Shown here one piece after another: positions 19,929 through 29,375 of a DNA stretch of 64,000 bases. The notes beneath the pieces were generated by a model. That model was given only the letters and a program-made list of their open reading frames with translations, did no database searches and was not told the origin of the DNA. This DNA comes from MM2 sp035460165 (GTDB lineage: Bacteria > Pseudomonadota > Gammaproteobacteria > Burkholderiales > Methylophilaceae): the NCBI GenBank assembly GCA_035460165.1, contig DATHWW010000003.1, positions 70,724 to 134,723 on the forward strand, read 5' to 3'. Both the position numbers and the translations under genes were made by a program. Numbering within the stretch: position 1 is the stretch's first letter; every line of letters begins with the position of its first letter.

Positions 19929-20986
19929 CGTGCCTGCTCCTTGCAGATCGCCGCCACCGTCGCCGTCGCCTGCGGCTTGCCCAGTGCCCGCGCCCGCTGC
20001 GCCATCGCGAACAGCTCCTCGCGGTCGAACCCTGCAATCAATTGCGCCAGTTTTTCCGGCGTCATCTCCGTCTGCGGCAACAGCACAGCCGCGCCGTTGT
20101 CCGCGAGGTAATGCGCATTCCAGGTCTGATGGTCGTCCACCGCATGCGGGAACGGCACCAGCACGCTGGCAACGCCCGCCGCCGACAGCTCGGCGATAGT
20201 CAGCGCACCCGCGCGGCAGATCACCACATCGGCCCATGCATATGTAGCCGCCATATCCTCGATGAATGCACGTGTTTCCGCCTGCACGCCTGCTTTGCGG
20301 TAGTTTTCGTTCAACACCTCGATATGCTTTTCGCCCGCCTGATGAATCACTTCGGGACGCGCGTCCTCGGCCAGCATCGCCAATGCCTGCGGCACCATTT
20401 CATTCAGCACCTGCGCACCCAAACTGCCGCCGACGACCAGCAAGCGGATGGGCCCAATCCGTCCGGCGAGGCGTTGTTCCGGCGTCGGCAAGGCGGCGAT
20501 ATCGGCGCGCACCGGGTTACCCACCAGCTCGGCCTTGTCGCCGAATGCGGACGGGAATGCTGCCAGCACCTTGCGTGCGAAATGCGCCAGCACGCGGTTG
20601 GTCAGCCCGGCAATCGAATTCTGTTCATGTATCACCAATGGCCGACGCAGCAGCCAGGCGGTAAGCCCGCCCGGGAAGGCTGCGAAACCGCCCATGCCGA
20701 GTACGACATTGGGACGATACTGGCGCAGCGCCTTGTAGCTTTGCGCGCAGGCAAAGAACACCTGCAGCGGCGCGGCCAGTTTGCGCAGCAAGCCCTTGCC
20801 GCGCACCCCGCGCATGCGGATGACGGCGACGTCGTAGCCCTTGCCGGCAACCAGCCGGTTTTCCATGCCGCCCTCAGTCGCCAGCCAGACGATGTTCCAG
20901 CCCTCGGCCTTGAGGTGATCCGCCACCGCCATGGCCGGATACACGTGTCCGCCGGTACCGCCTGCCATGACCATCAAGGTGCTCAT
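19925..20986 (-). CDS. murG: UDP-GlcNAc transferase MurG
   Basis: A 353-residue GT-B fold glycosyltransferase that adds GlcNAc to lipid I on the cytoplasmic face of the inner membrane, giving lipid II. The N-terminal GGTGGHVYPA loop, HEQNSIAGLTNR near residue 125, and the second glycine-rich loop GGSLGAQVLNE near 190 are intact. It overlaps ftsW and murC by 4 nt on either side in the cluster. Confidence 0.97.
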   Translation of the reverse strand: MSTLMVMAGGTGGHVYPAMAVADHLKAEGWNIVWLATEGGMENRLVAGKGYDVAVIRMRGVRGKGLLRKLAAPLQVFFACAQSYKALRQYRPNVVLGMGGFAAFPGGLTAWLLRRPLVIHEQNSIAGLTNRVLAHFARKVLAAFPSAFGDKAELVGNPVRADIAALPTPEQRLAGRIGPIRLLVVGGSLGAQVLNEMVPQALAMLAEDARPEVIHQAGEKHIEVLNENYRKAGVQAETRAFIEDMAATYAWADVVICRAGALTIAELSAAGVASVLVPFPHAVDDHQTWNAHYLADNGAAVLLPQTEMTPEKLAQLIAGFDREELFAMAQRARALGKPQATATVAAICKEQAR

Positions 20987-22143
20987 GCCGGCACCCCCTT
21001 GGCAAGACGCCTATTCTCCCAATCGATCCGCAGCAATACCGCCAGCGCAATGCAATTGGCCACGATGGCGCTGCCGCCGAACGACAACAACGGCAAGGTC
21101 AGTCCCTTGGTCGGCAGCAGCCCCATGTTGACGCCCATATTGATGATGGCCTGCACCCCGATCCAGATGCCGATGCCCTGCGCCAGCAGCGCGGAGAAGT
21201 GGCGCTCGTAGGCGACGGCCTCCTTGCCGATGGTGAAGGCGCGCATCACGATCCACGCGAACAGCAGGCCGACGGCAGCCACGCCGACGAAGCCCAGCTC
21301 TTCCGCCACAACGGCAAGCAGAAAGTCGGTATGCGCTTCCGGCAGGTAAAGCAGCTTTTCCACGCTGGCACCCAGGCCGACGCCGAGCCACTCACCACGC
21401 CCGAACGCAATCAAGGCATGCGACAACTGGTAGCCCTTGCCGAACGGATCGGCCCACGGATCCATGAAGCCGACAATGCGCTGCAAACGGTAAGGCGAAC
21501 TCATGATCAGCACCACGACGCCGATCACCAGCAGCACGACCAGCCCGGCGAAAATGCGCGCGTTGATACCGCCCAGCCACAGCACCGAAATCGTGATCGC
21601 GGCGATCACCGCAAACGCACCGAAGTCCGGCTCGCGCAGCAGCAGGAAGCCGACCACCAGCATCACCGCCAGCATCGGCAGGAAGCTCTTGGTAAAGCTA
21701 TCCATAAAGGCCGCCTTGCGCACGGTGTAGTCGGCGACGTAGATGGTCGCAAACAGCTTCATCAGCTCGGACGGCTGCAAGGTAGCGAAACCCAGCGGAA
21801 TCCAGCGTTGGCTACCGTTCACCTGGCGCCCGATGCCCGGTATCAGCACCAGGATCAGCAACACCAGGCCGAGCAGGAACAAATAAGGCGCCACCCGCTG
21901 CCAGAAGCGCGTCGGAATCTGGAACGTGATGAAACCGGTTATCAGTGCGATGACCAGATAGATCCCGTGGCGTATCGCGAAATAGGTCGATTGATGGCCC
22001 GTCATCTTGTCCGCTTCCGCCAGCGCGATCGAAGCCGAATACACCATCACCAGCCCAAATCCGAGCAGCATCAGCACGACCCACAGCAGCCCCTGGTCGT
22101 AGGTCGGCGCGGTGATCTTGTCGCGGTTGCTGAGCATGTACAT
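20983..22143 (-). CDS. ftsW: SEDS-family peptidoglycan glycosyltransferase FtsW
   Basis: A 386-residue polytopic membrane protein of about ten segments. It polymerises lipid II at the septum together with FtsI, which is encoded upstream. The family patterns GSQRWIPLGFATLQPSE near residue 135 and the C-terminal GLTLPLLSFGGSA are visible. Start ATG at 22143 shares one base with the murD stop codon and has AGGAG seven bases upstream; the 57-codon extension to 22314 is a murD shadow. Confidence 0.96.
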   Translation of the reverse strand: MYMLSNRDKITAPTYDQGLLWVVLMLLGFGLVMVYSASIALAEADKMTGHQSTYFAIRHGIYLVIALITGFITFQIPTRFWQRVAPYLFLLGLVLLILVLIPGIGRQVNGSQRWIPLGFATLQPSELMKLFATIYVADYTVRKAAFMDSFTKSFLPMLAVMLVVGFLLLREPDFGAFAVIAAITISVLWLGGINARIFAGLVVLLVIGVVVLIMSSPYRLQRIVGFMDPWADPFGKGYQLSHALIAFGRGEWLGVGLGASVEKLLYLPEAHTDFLLAVVAEELGFVGVAAVGLLFAWIVMRAFTIGKEAVAYERHFSALLAQGIGIWIGVQAIINMGVNMGLLPTKGLTLPLLSFGGSAIVANCIALAVLLRIDWENRRLAKGVPA

Positions 22144-23504
22144 CAATTCAGCTCCTTCACGGCGGCAACGAACACTTCGGCGCGGTGCGCATAGTTGCGG
22201 AACATGTCCCAGCTGGCGCAGGCCGGCGACAGCAGCACGACATCGCCCGGCTCGGACAGCGCGTAAGCCTGCTGGACCGCGTCTTCCATGCTTTCCGCGC
22301 GCTGTACATGGCAAGCACCCGCGATGGCCGCCTCGATTTGCGGACCGTCACGGCCGATCTGCACCACGGCGCGGGTTTTTGCGACAGCGTCGCGCAGCGG
22401 GCTGAAATCCTGGCCTTTGCCGTCACCGCCGGCGATCAGCACGACAGGCGCGGCAAAGCCCTTGAGCGCAGCTGCCGTGGCGCCCACGTTGGTGCCCTTG
22501 GAGTCGTCATAGAACTTGCGGCCGCTTACTTCGGCGACAAATTCGACGCGGTGCGCCAAGCCTTTAAAGGTCCTGAGCGCAGCCAGCATCGGCTCGTAAT
22601 GCAGCCCAAGCGCGCGACACAGTGCCAGCGCGGCCAGCACATTGGCGGCGTTGTGCAACCCGGCAATCGGCAGCTCATCGACCGGAAATAGACGCTCGTG
22701 GTCTTTCGCCAGCCAGCGGCGACCTTCACGCTCGACCAGCCCCCAGTCTGCAGTAGCTTTGCCGGCATCGAGGCCGAAGGTCTGCACCTCGGCATCTTCG
22801 TGCCTCATGGCCATGACCATCGCATCGTCACGGTTTAGCACTTGCACCTGACAACCAGCAAAAATGCGCTCCTTCGCTGCAGCGTAATCTTCCAACGTGG
22901 CGTAGCGATCCATGTGGTCGGCGGAAATATTCAGCACCGTCGCAGCATCCGCTTTCAAACTGTGTGTGGTTTCCAGCTGGAAGCTGGAAAGCTCCAGCAC
23001 CCACGCCTGAGGCGCCTTGCCGATAGCCTCGCGCTCGGTCAACGCATCGAGCACTGGCAGGCCAATATTCCCGGCCACCACAGCATCCAGTCCCGAGGAA
23101 GCGCACAGGTGACCGGCCAGGCTGGTCACCGTGCTTTTCCCATTAGAGCCGGTGATGGCAATCACCTTGGCGTGCGTCCCGGCAATGGCTTGCGCAAACA
23201 GCTCGACATCGCCCACAACCGGAATACCGCGCGAAATTGCTGCCTGGATTTCCGGCTCCGCCAGCGGCACACCCGGACTGGCGACAATGATCTCGGCGAT
23301 TTCGAACGCGTCACGCTTGAACGGACCGAGATGGACAGGAGTACCGGCAAACTCCGCACGCACCGCATCCAGTCCGGGCGGCACTGCGCGTGTGTCGGCG
23401 ACAGACAGGCGCGCGCCCTGGCGCTTCAGCCAGCGCAATGCCGAAAGGCCGGTGTCACCCAGCCCCAGCACCAGCACCTGTTTGTCGTTTAAATTCAGTT
23501 TCAT
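22143..23504 (-). CDS. murD: UDP-N-acetylmuramoylalanine--D-glutamate ligase MurD
   Basis: A 453-residue Mur ligase that adds D-Glu to the growing stem peptide. The N-terminal LVLGLGDTGLSALRWL segment binds the UDP moiety. The P-loop GSNGKSTVTSL is near residue 118, and the C-terminal domain carries LLSPACASWDMF. It overlaps mraY by 4 nt and abuts ftsW with a TGATG junction. Confidence 0.97.
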   Translation of the reverse strand: MKLNLNDKQVLVLGLGDTGLSALRWLKRQGARLSVADTRAVPPGLDAVRAEFAGTPVHLGPFKRDAFEIAEIIVASPGVPLAEPEIQAAISRGIPVVGDVELFAQAIAGTHAKVIAITGSNGKSTVTSLAGHLCASSGLDAVVAGNIGLPVLDALTEREAIGKAPQAWVLELSSFQLETTHSLKADAATVLNISADHMDRYATLEDYAAAKERIFAGCQVQVLNRDDAMVMAMRHEDAEVQTFGLDAGKATADWGLVEREGRRWLAKDHERLFPVDELPIAGLHNAANVLAALALCRALGLHYEPMLAALRTFKGLAHRVEFVAEVSGRKFYDDSKGTNVGATAAALKGFAAPVVLIAGGDGKGQDFSPLRDAVAKTRAVVQIGRDGPQIEAAIAGACHVQRAESMEDAVQQAYALSEPGDVVLLSPACASWDMFRNYAHRAEVFVAAVKELN

Positions 23505-24604
23505 CTCAGTTTTAGCGTCGACAGCCCAAGCAAGACCAGCATCATCGTAATAATCCAGAAACGCACGACCACTTGCGTCTCCTTCCAGCCTTTTTGTTCA
23601 TAGTGGTGGTGCAATGGCGCCATCAGGAAAATGCGCCGGCCGACGCCGTATTTCTGTTTGGTGTATTTGAAATAGGTCACCTGCGCTGCGACCGACAGCG
23701 TTTCGATGACGAACACCCCGCCCATGATGAACAGCACGATTTCCTGGCGCACGATCACCGCCACCACGCCCAGCGCGGCGCCCAGCGCCAGCGCGCCGAC
23801 GTCGCCCATGAACACTTCTGCCGGATAGGCGTTGAACCACAGGAAGCCGAGCCCGGCGCCGGCCATCGCGGTGCAGAACACCGCCAGTTCGCCCGCGCCC
23901 GGCACATACGGGATGCCCAGATATTTCGAGAAATACAGGTGGCCGGCGACGTAGGCAAACAAGGCCAAAGCGCTGCTGACCAGCACGGTCGGCATGATCG
24001 CCAGCCCGTCCAGGCCGTCGGTGAGGTTAACTGCATTGCTGCTGCCGACGATGACGAAATAGGTCAGCACGATAAAGCTTATCGCACCCAGCGGCAGCGC
24101 CAGATGCTTGAAGAACGGGAAGATCAGCGTGGTTTGCGCCGCATGGTCCGCGGTATAGAACAGGTAAATCGCCGCGCCGAAACCGATCAGCGACTGCCAG
24201 AAATACTTTTCTTTCGCCGATAGGCCCTTGGGATTGCGGTGCACCACCTTGCGCCAATCGTCCACCCAGCCGACGATGCCGAAGCCCATGGTCACGATCA
24301 GCACCACCCATACATAGCGATTGGTGAGATCCGCCCACAGCAAAGTCGAAATCGCGATCGCCACCAGGATCAACGCGCCCCCCATGGTTGGCGTGCCGGC
24401 CTTGATCAGGTGGGTTTGCGGGCCGTCGTCACGTACCGCCTGGCCCACCTTGTATTGCGTCAGTTTGCGTATCATCGTCGGGCCGACCACGAAGGAAATC
24501 CCCAGCGCGGTGAGCGTTGCCAACATCGCGCGCAGCGTGATGTAGTTGAATACATTGAATCCGCGAATGTCGTGCGCCAGCCAGCGCGCCAGTTCAAGCA
24601 GCAT
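23501..24604 (-). CDS. mraY: Phospho-N-acetylmuramoyl-pentapeptide transferase MraY
   Basis: A 367-residue, ten-segment inner-membrane enzyme that transfers phospho-MurNAc-pentapeptide to undecaprenyl phosphate, forming lipid I. The GTPTMGG motif lies near residue 72, NAVNLTDGLDGLA near 190 with its catalytic Asp, and the late LHHHYEQKGW motif near 335. Length is typical. Its start overlaps the end of murF by 11 nt. Confidence 0.97.
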   Translation of the reverse strand: MLLELARWLAHDIRGFNVFNYITLRAMLATLTALGISFVVGPTMIRKLTQYKVGQAVRDDGPQTHLIKAGTPTMGGALILVAIAISTLLWADLTNRYVWVVLIVTMGFGIVGWVDDWRKVVHRNPKGLSAKEKYFWQSLIGFGAAIYLFYTADHAAQTTLIFPFFKHLALPLGAISFIVLTYFVIVGSSNAVNLTDGLDGLAIMPTVLVSSALALFAYVAGHLYFSKYLGIPYVPGAGELAVFCTAMAGAGLGFLWFNAYPAEVFMGDVGALALGAALGVVAVIVRQEIVLFIMGGVFVIETLSVAAQVTYFKYTKQKYGVGRRIFLMAPLHHHYEQKGWKETQVVVRFWIITMMLVLLGLSTLKLR

Positions 24605-25976
24605 GCTTGCTCCCCTTATCAGTGGTTTCCGCCAGCAACAGGGCCACTACGCGCTCCATACGCATGAAGCGCGACCCTTTCACCAGCACGGTCGTATCTG
24701 CGGTTAGTTGTTTGTTCAGCTCTGCGCCCAGCGCTTCGGGCGACTCGAAATGCTGTGCGCCGGCGCCGAACCCGGCCGCCATTTCCTTGCTGAGTTCGCC
24801 CAGTAGCAGCAGGCGATCGAGTTGCGCGTGCTTGGCGTACACACCAATCTCGCGGTGCATTTCTGCCGCCGTGTCACCCAGCTCCCCCATATCGCCGAGC
24901 ACCAGCACGCGCTTGCCGGGACATGCCGCCAGCACGTCAATGGCCGCGCGCATCGAGGCCGGATTGGCGTTGTAAGTGTCGTCGATCACCGTGCTGCCGT
25001 GGATTCCCGCCTTGCGTTGCAAACGACCCTTGACGCCGTCGTATTGCTGCAAGCCGCTGACAATCGCACTCAAGGACACATCCATCGCTATTGCCGCCGC
25101 CGCAGCCGCCAGCGCGTTGCGCACGTTATGCACGCCGGGGGCAGGCAAACGTACGGCTGCCTCGCCTTGCGGCGTTTTCAAAGTAAGTTCGCAGCTATCG
25201 GAATGGAGACGATAGTCGGCGCTCACATCGGCCGCGTGATCCAGACCGAAAGTCAGCACCTTGCGCGGTGCCGCCAACTGCTGCCACAAAGGCGCAAACG
25301 GGTCGTCGATGTTGATGATGGCCGTGCCGTCATCCGCCAGCCCTTCGAAAATCTCACCCTTGGCATGCGCCACGGCCTCCACGCTGCCCAGGCCCTCCAG
25401 ATGCGCCGGCAAGGCGTTGTTGATCAACGCCACGGTAGGTTTCGCCAGGCGCGTCAGGTACGAAATCTCGCCCGGATTATTCATGCCCATTTCGATGACG
25501 GCGTAGCGGTGCGCGTCGTGCAGTTTGAACAGCGTGATCGGCAGGCCGATGTCGTTATTGAGATTGCCCTGTGTCGCCAGCACCGCATCGTCTGCGCTGT
25601 TGGCGCGCAGGATGGAGGCCAGCATTTCCTTGACGGTGGTCTTGCCGTTGCTGCCGGTGATGGCAGCCAGCGGCAAGGTGAATTTGCCGCGCCAGTACGA
25701 TGCCAGAGTGCCCAGCGCCAGGCGGGTGTCCTCGACCACCAGCAATGGCCCAGTCTCGCCGGCTTGCCAGCGCGCATCGACCATCGCCGCCGCCGCACCG
25801 CGCTGCAGGCAGTCGGCGGCGAAATCGTGACCGTCGAATCGCTCGCCGCGCAGCGCGACAAACAGATCGCCCGCCTGAATCGCGCGGCTATCGGTCGACA
25901 CGGCATCGAAAGCCGCATCTGCGCCCACGACCCTGCCCCCGGTCGCCAAAGCTGCTTCGGAAAGTCGCAGCATCAT
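24594..25976 (-). CDS. murF: UDP-MurNAc-tripeptide--D-Ala-D-Ala ligase MurF
   Basis: A 460-residue Mur ligase that adds the D-Ala-D-Ala made by Ddl. The P-loop ITGSNGKTTVKEML is near residue 108, followed by the EMGMNNPGEI motif near 165. I chose the ATG at 25976, which overlaps the murE stop as ATGA; a GTG at 25985 is also open but lacks a better ribosome-binding site. It overlaps mraY downstream by 11 nt. Confidence 0.96.
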   Translation of the reverse strand: MMLRLSEAALATGGRVVGADAAFDAVSTDSRAIQAGDLFVALRGERFDGHDFAADCLQRGAAAAMVDARWQAGETGPLLVVEDTRLALGTLASYWRGKFTLPLAAITGSNGKTTVKEMLASILRANSADDAVLATQGNLNNDIGLPITLFKLHDAHRYAVIEMGMNNPGEISYLTRLAKPTVALINNALPAHLEGLGSVEAVAHAKGEIFEGLADDGTAIINIDDPFAPLWQQLAAPRKVLTFGLDHAADVSADYRLHSDSCELTLKTPQGEAAVRLPAPGVHNVRNALAAAAAAIAMDVSLSAIVSGLQQYDGVKGRLQRKAGIHGSTVIDDTYNANPASMRAAIDVLAACPGKRVLVLGDMGELGDTAAEMHREIGVYAKHAQLDRLLLLGELSKEMAAGFGAGAQHFESPEALGAELNKQLTADTTVLVKGSRFMRMERVVALLLAETTDKGSKHAA

Positions 25977-27400
25977 GGCCGGCACTCCAGCATGCGCCGC
26001 GCAACTTCACGGTCGTCGAACGGCAGTTTGACGCCGCCGATGTCCTGATAATCCTCGTGCCCCTTGCCGGCGATCAATACGACGTCGCCGGGCTTTGCAT
26101 CGCTGATGGCACGGTCGATAGCGGCAGCGCGATCGGCTTCGACGTGATAGTCGCCGCCCATGCCGGCGATGACTTCATTGATGATCGCAACTGGATCCTC
26201 GTGGCGCGGATTGTCGGAAGTGACAATCACCTGGTCCGCCAGCCTGGACGCCGCTTCACCCATCAGTGGGCGCTTGCCCTTGTCGCGATTCCCGCCGCAT
26301 CCGAAGACGCAGATCAGGCGCCCGGAAGTCTGCTCGCGCAGCGCGGCCAACACCTTTTCCAGCGCATCCGGCGTATGCGCGTAGTCGATCACCACCAACG
26401 GCTTCGCGCCGCCGCCCAGCGTCTGCATGCGGCCGGCGACCGGCTTTACGTCCTTCAATGCGGCCACAGCTTCTGGCAATTGCACATCGCTTGCCAGCAG
26501 CACGGCCAGCACCGCCAGCAGGTTATAAGCATTGAAACGACCCATCAGCCGGGCTTCCAGACGGGCATTGCCGTAAGGCGTGATTACATCCATCGCCAAG
26601 CCGTCGCCATGCAGCTCCAGATTTTGTCCGCGCACATCCCCGGTCTGCAGGCCGTAGGTCAGCACGCGCAGGTCGCGCCCTTCGGCATCGTCCGCGAGTT
26701 CCGCGCCGAAGTCGTCATCGGTGTTGACCACCATGCAACCGAGGCCGGGCCAATAGAACAGTTTTTTCTTGGCCTCGGCGTAGGCGGCCATGTCGCCGTG
26801 ATAATCCAGATGGTCGCGCGACAGGTTGGTCAGCACGGCCACGTCGAAGTGCACGCCGTTGACGCGGCCTTGCGCCAAGCCATGCGAGGAAACCTCCATC
26901 GCCGCAGCGGCGGCGCCCTCTGCCACATATTCGTCCAGCATGCCGTGCAGCAGGATAGGGTCGGGCGTGGTATTGATCGCCTCGGACAACGCGCCGGGAA
27001 ATCCATTACCCAGCGTGCCGATGGCCACGGTTTTGCGGCCGAGGCGCGTCAGTGCTTCGGCCAGCCAGTGGCTGCACGAGGTTTTACCGTTGGTGCCGGT
27101 GATGCCGATCATCCGCAACTTGCGCGAAGGATGCCCATAGAATTCGTCGGCTATGACGCCAGCCTGTATGCGCAGATTTTCCACCGGCAGATTGGGCAGC
27201 GACCACGACGCATCCCATGCGTATCCCTCACGCTCCCATAAGATACCAGCAGCGCCTTGGGCTACCGCCTGCGGGATGTATTTGCGGCCGTCCGCGCTTT
27301 CGCCCGGATAGGCCAGAAATACGCTGCCCGGCCCTGCCTTACGGCTGTCGGTGGTCAGTTGATTGGCCTTGACGCCCAATTGTGAAAGGAGGGTCGTCAT
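25973..27400 (-). CDS. murE: UDP-MurNAc-dipeptide--meso-diaminopimelate ligase MurE
   Basis: A 475-residue Mur ligase. The DNPR motif (SDNPRHEDP, near residue 395) is the known signature for meso-diaminopimelate, as opposed to L-lysine, so the peptidoglycan should be of the A1-gamma type. The P-loop GITGTNGKTSCSHW is near residue 102. It overlaps ftsI and murF by 4 nt on either side. Confidence 0.97.
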   Translation of the reverse strand: MTTLLSQLGVKANQLTTDSRKAGPGSVFLAYPGESADGRKYIPQAVAQGAAGILWEREGYAWDASWSLPNLPVENLRIQAGVIADEFYGHPSRKLRMIGITGTNGKTSCSHWLAEALTRLGRKTVAIGTLGNGFPGALSEAINTTPDPILLHGMLDEYVAEGAAAAAMEVSSHGLAQGRVNGVHFDVAVLTNLSRDHLDYHGDMAAYAEAKKKLFYWPGLGCMVVNTDDDFGAELADDAEGRDLRVLTYGLQTGDVRGQNLELHGDGLAMDVITPYGNARLEARLMGRFNAYNLLAVLAVLLASDVQLPEAVAALKDVKPVAGRMQTLGGGAKPLVVIDYAHTPDALEKVLAALREQTSGRLICVFGCGGNRDKGKRPLMGEAASRLADQVIVTSDNPRHEDPVAIINEVIAGMGGDYHVEADRAAAIDRAISDAKPGDVVLIAGKGHEDYQDIGGVKLPFDDREVARRMLECRP

Positions 27401-29118
27401 ACGACTTCCTTCACTTCCGGCGCATCTTCCGGAGGGATCACGATGTTGTCGCTTGGCGCATCCTGCGGCACCGCCAGCTGGCGTAAGGCCCCGGCCATCA
27501 CCGCACTGAAAACCGGTCCGGCGACCGTACCGCCGTAATACTTGCCATCGCTCGGTTCGTCGATCATCACCGCAATGATCAGGCGCGGGTTGGAGGCCGG
27601 TGCCATGCCGACGAAGGACGACACATAGCGATCCGCGGCATAACCGCCCACGTCGAGCTTGTGCGCCGTGCCGGTCTTGCCTGCCACGCGGTAACCCATG
27701 ACCTGCGCATGCGGTGCTGTCCCGCCGGGCTGCACCACGGTTTCCAGCATGTCGCGCACGCTGCGCGCTGTTGCCGCGGAAAATACCTGCTGGCCGACGG
27801 GCGGTTCTTTCAATTTCAGCAGCGATACCGGCTTGATCTCGCCGTCGTTGGCGAACACCGTGTAGGCTCGCGCCAGTTGGATCAGGCTCAGGCTAATGCC
27901 ATGCCCGTAGGACATCGTTGCCTGCTCGATCGGGCGCCAGCTCTTGTACGGGCGCAGTTTGCCGGTCGCTTCGCCGGGAAAGCCGATATTGACCGGGCTG
28001 CCGAAACCCATCTGGTTGAACGTACTCCACAAGTATTGCGGTTGCAAGCTGAGCGCCATCTTGGCCGCACCGACATTCGAGGACTTCTGGATAACTTCCG
28101 ACACGGTCAGCATGCCTTGCGGGTGCGCGTCGTGGATGGTGGCGCTGCCGATGCGCATGTAACCGGGAGCCGTTTCAATATGCGATTCCGCCTTGAACGT
28201 TCCAGCCTCCAGCGCAGCGGCGGCAGTAAACGGTTTCAGCGTCGAGCCGGGCTCGAAAATATCGACGATCGCGCGATTGCGCGATTTTCCGGCAATCTTG
28301 ACCGGATTGTTCGGGTTGTAGACCGGCTGGTTGGCCATCGCCAGCACTTCGCCGGACTTCGCGTCCAGCACCACGATGGCGCCGGCCTTGGCCTTGCGTT
28401 CCTCAATCGCCCGCGCCAACTCGCGGTGCGCCAGGTATTGAATGTTGCGGTCGATGGAAAGCGCCAGATCATGGCCATCCTGCGGCACCTTGACCGCCTC
28501 CAGATCTTCAACGATATGGCCGCGCCTGTCCTTCAGCACATGCCGGCTGCCCGACTTGCCGGACAGCCACTTCTGGAACACCAGCTCCATGCCTTCCTGG
28601 CCCTTGTCCTCGATGCCGGTAAAGCCGACGAGATGCGCGGTGACTTCGGCGGCCGGATAGTAACGTCGGTATTCGCGCTGCATGAATACGCCGGGGATGC
28701 CGAGTTGCATCACCCGCGCCGCATCCGGCGGCGGCATACGGCGCTTGAGATAAACGAAGCTACGATCTTTCGACAATTTTTTGTGCAAATCGGCCTGCTT
28801 GATGCCAATCAGTTCCGCAAGTTTCTTCAGTTGCGCCGGCTCGGCCTCGACATCGGGCGGGCTGGCCCAGATCGATTCGACCGGCGTGCTGATCGCCAGC
28901 GGCTCGCCGTGACGATCGGTAATCATGCCGCGATGTGCGGGCAGGCTCATCGTGCGGCTATAGCGCGCATCGCCTTTTTGCTGCAGGAAATCGGTATGCA
29001 TCGCCTGCAGATAGACCGAGCGCCCAAGCAGCACCGCAAAGCCGCTCAATACAGCAAGCAGCAATACCCGGCGGCGCCAGGAGGGAAACTTGATCGGGAG
29101 ATGGTTGGCGCGGTTCAT
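27397..29118 (-). CDS. ftsI: Septal transpeptidase FtsI (PBP3)
   Basis: A 573-residue class B penicillin-binding protein that cross-links septal peptidoglycan with FtsW. One N-terminal membrane segment (about residues 17-37) is followed by the pedestal domain. The transpeptidase has the catalytic SxxK in GSTLKPFT near residue 295, SSN near 350 and KTGT near 480; all three are intact. The gene overlaps ftsL and murE by 4 nt each. Confidence 0.97.
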   Translation of the reverse strand: MNRANHLPIKFPSWRRRVLLLAVLSGFAVLLGRSVYLQAMHTDFLQQKGDARYSRTMSLPAHRGMITDRHGEPLAISTPVESIWASPPDVEAEPAQLKKLAELIGIKQADLHKKLSKDRSFVYLKRRMPPPDAARVMQLGIPGVFMQREYRRYYPAAEVTAHLVGFTGIEDKGQEGMELVFQKWLSGKSGSRHVLKDRRGHIVEDLEAVKVPQDGHDLALSIDRNIQYLAHRELARAIEERKAKAGAIVVLDAKSGEVLAMANQPVYNPNNPVKIAGKSRNRAIVDIFEPGSTLKPFTAAAALEAGTFKAESHIETAPGYMRIGSATIHDAHPQGMLTVSEVIQKSSNVGAAKMALSLQPQYLWSTFNQMGFGSPVNIGFPGEATGKLRPYKSWRPIEQATMSYGHGISLSLIQLARAYTVFANDGEIKPVSLLKLKEPPVGQQVFSAATARSVRDMLETVVQPGGTAPHAQVMGYRVAGKTGTAHKLDVGGYAADRYVSSFVGMAPASNPRLIIAVMIDEPSDGKYYGGTVAGPVFSAVMAGALRQLAVPQDAPSDNIVIPPEDAPEVKEVV

Positions 29119-29375
29119 GGCGCCACGATCTGAATGCGGATGGGGTCAGGCACCTGCATGTGCAGGTGGTTGACCGCGATCTGTTCGATGCGCGAATGCA
29201 TGGCCCATGTGCTCTGCTCCAGCTGCAACTGGCCCCATTCGATGTCGTACTGCTTTGCCAGATCCTGTTGTTGCTGCAGCTCGATGTAGAGCTTGCGTGC
29301 CTTGTGCTGGGACGTGACCGTACCCAGCGCACTCGCCAGCAAAATCGCGAACAGGATCAGGTTGAGCTTGGTCAT
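29115..29375 (-). CDS. ftsL: Cell division protein FtsL
   Basis: An 86-residue bitopic protein: a short cytoplasmic start, one membrane segment (about residues 4-20), then a periplasmic coiled coil (KARKLYIELQQQQDLAKQY) and a short C-terminal tail. It would pair with FtsB in the FtsQLB complex. Identification rests on position between rsmH and ftsI and on this architecture, since FtsL sequence conservation is low. It overlaps each neighbour by 4 nt. Confidence 0.92.
   Translation of the reverse strand: MTKLNLILFAILLASALGTVTSQHKARKLYIELQQQQDLAKQYDIEWGQLQLEQSTWAMHSRIEQIAVNHLHMQVPDPIRIQIVAP

Noticed and set aside
18534..20237. Longer version of MurC starting at 20237
   Set aside because: The extra 103 codons are an out-of-frame reading of murG; the canonical start with the 4-nt ATGA overlap is at 19928.
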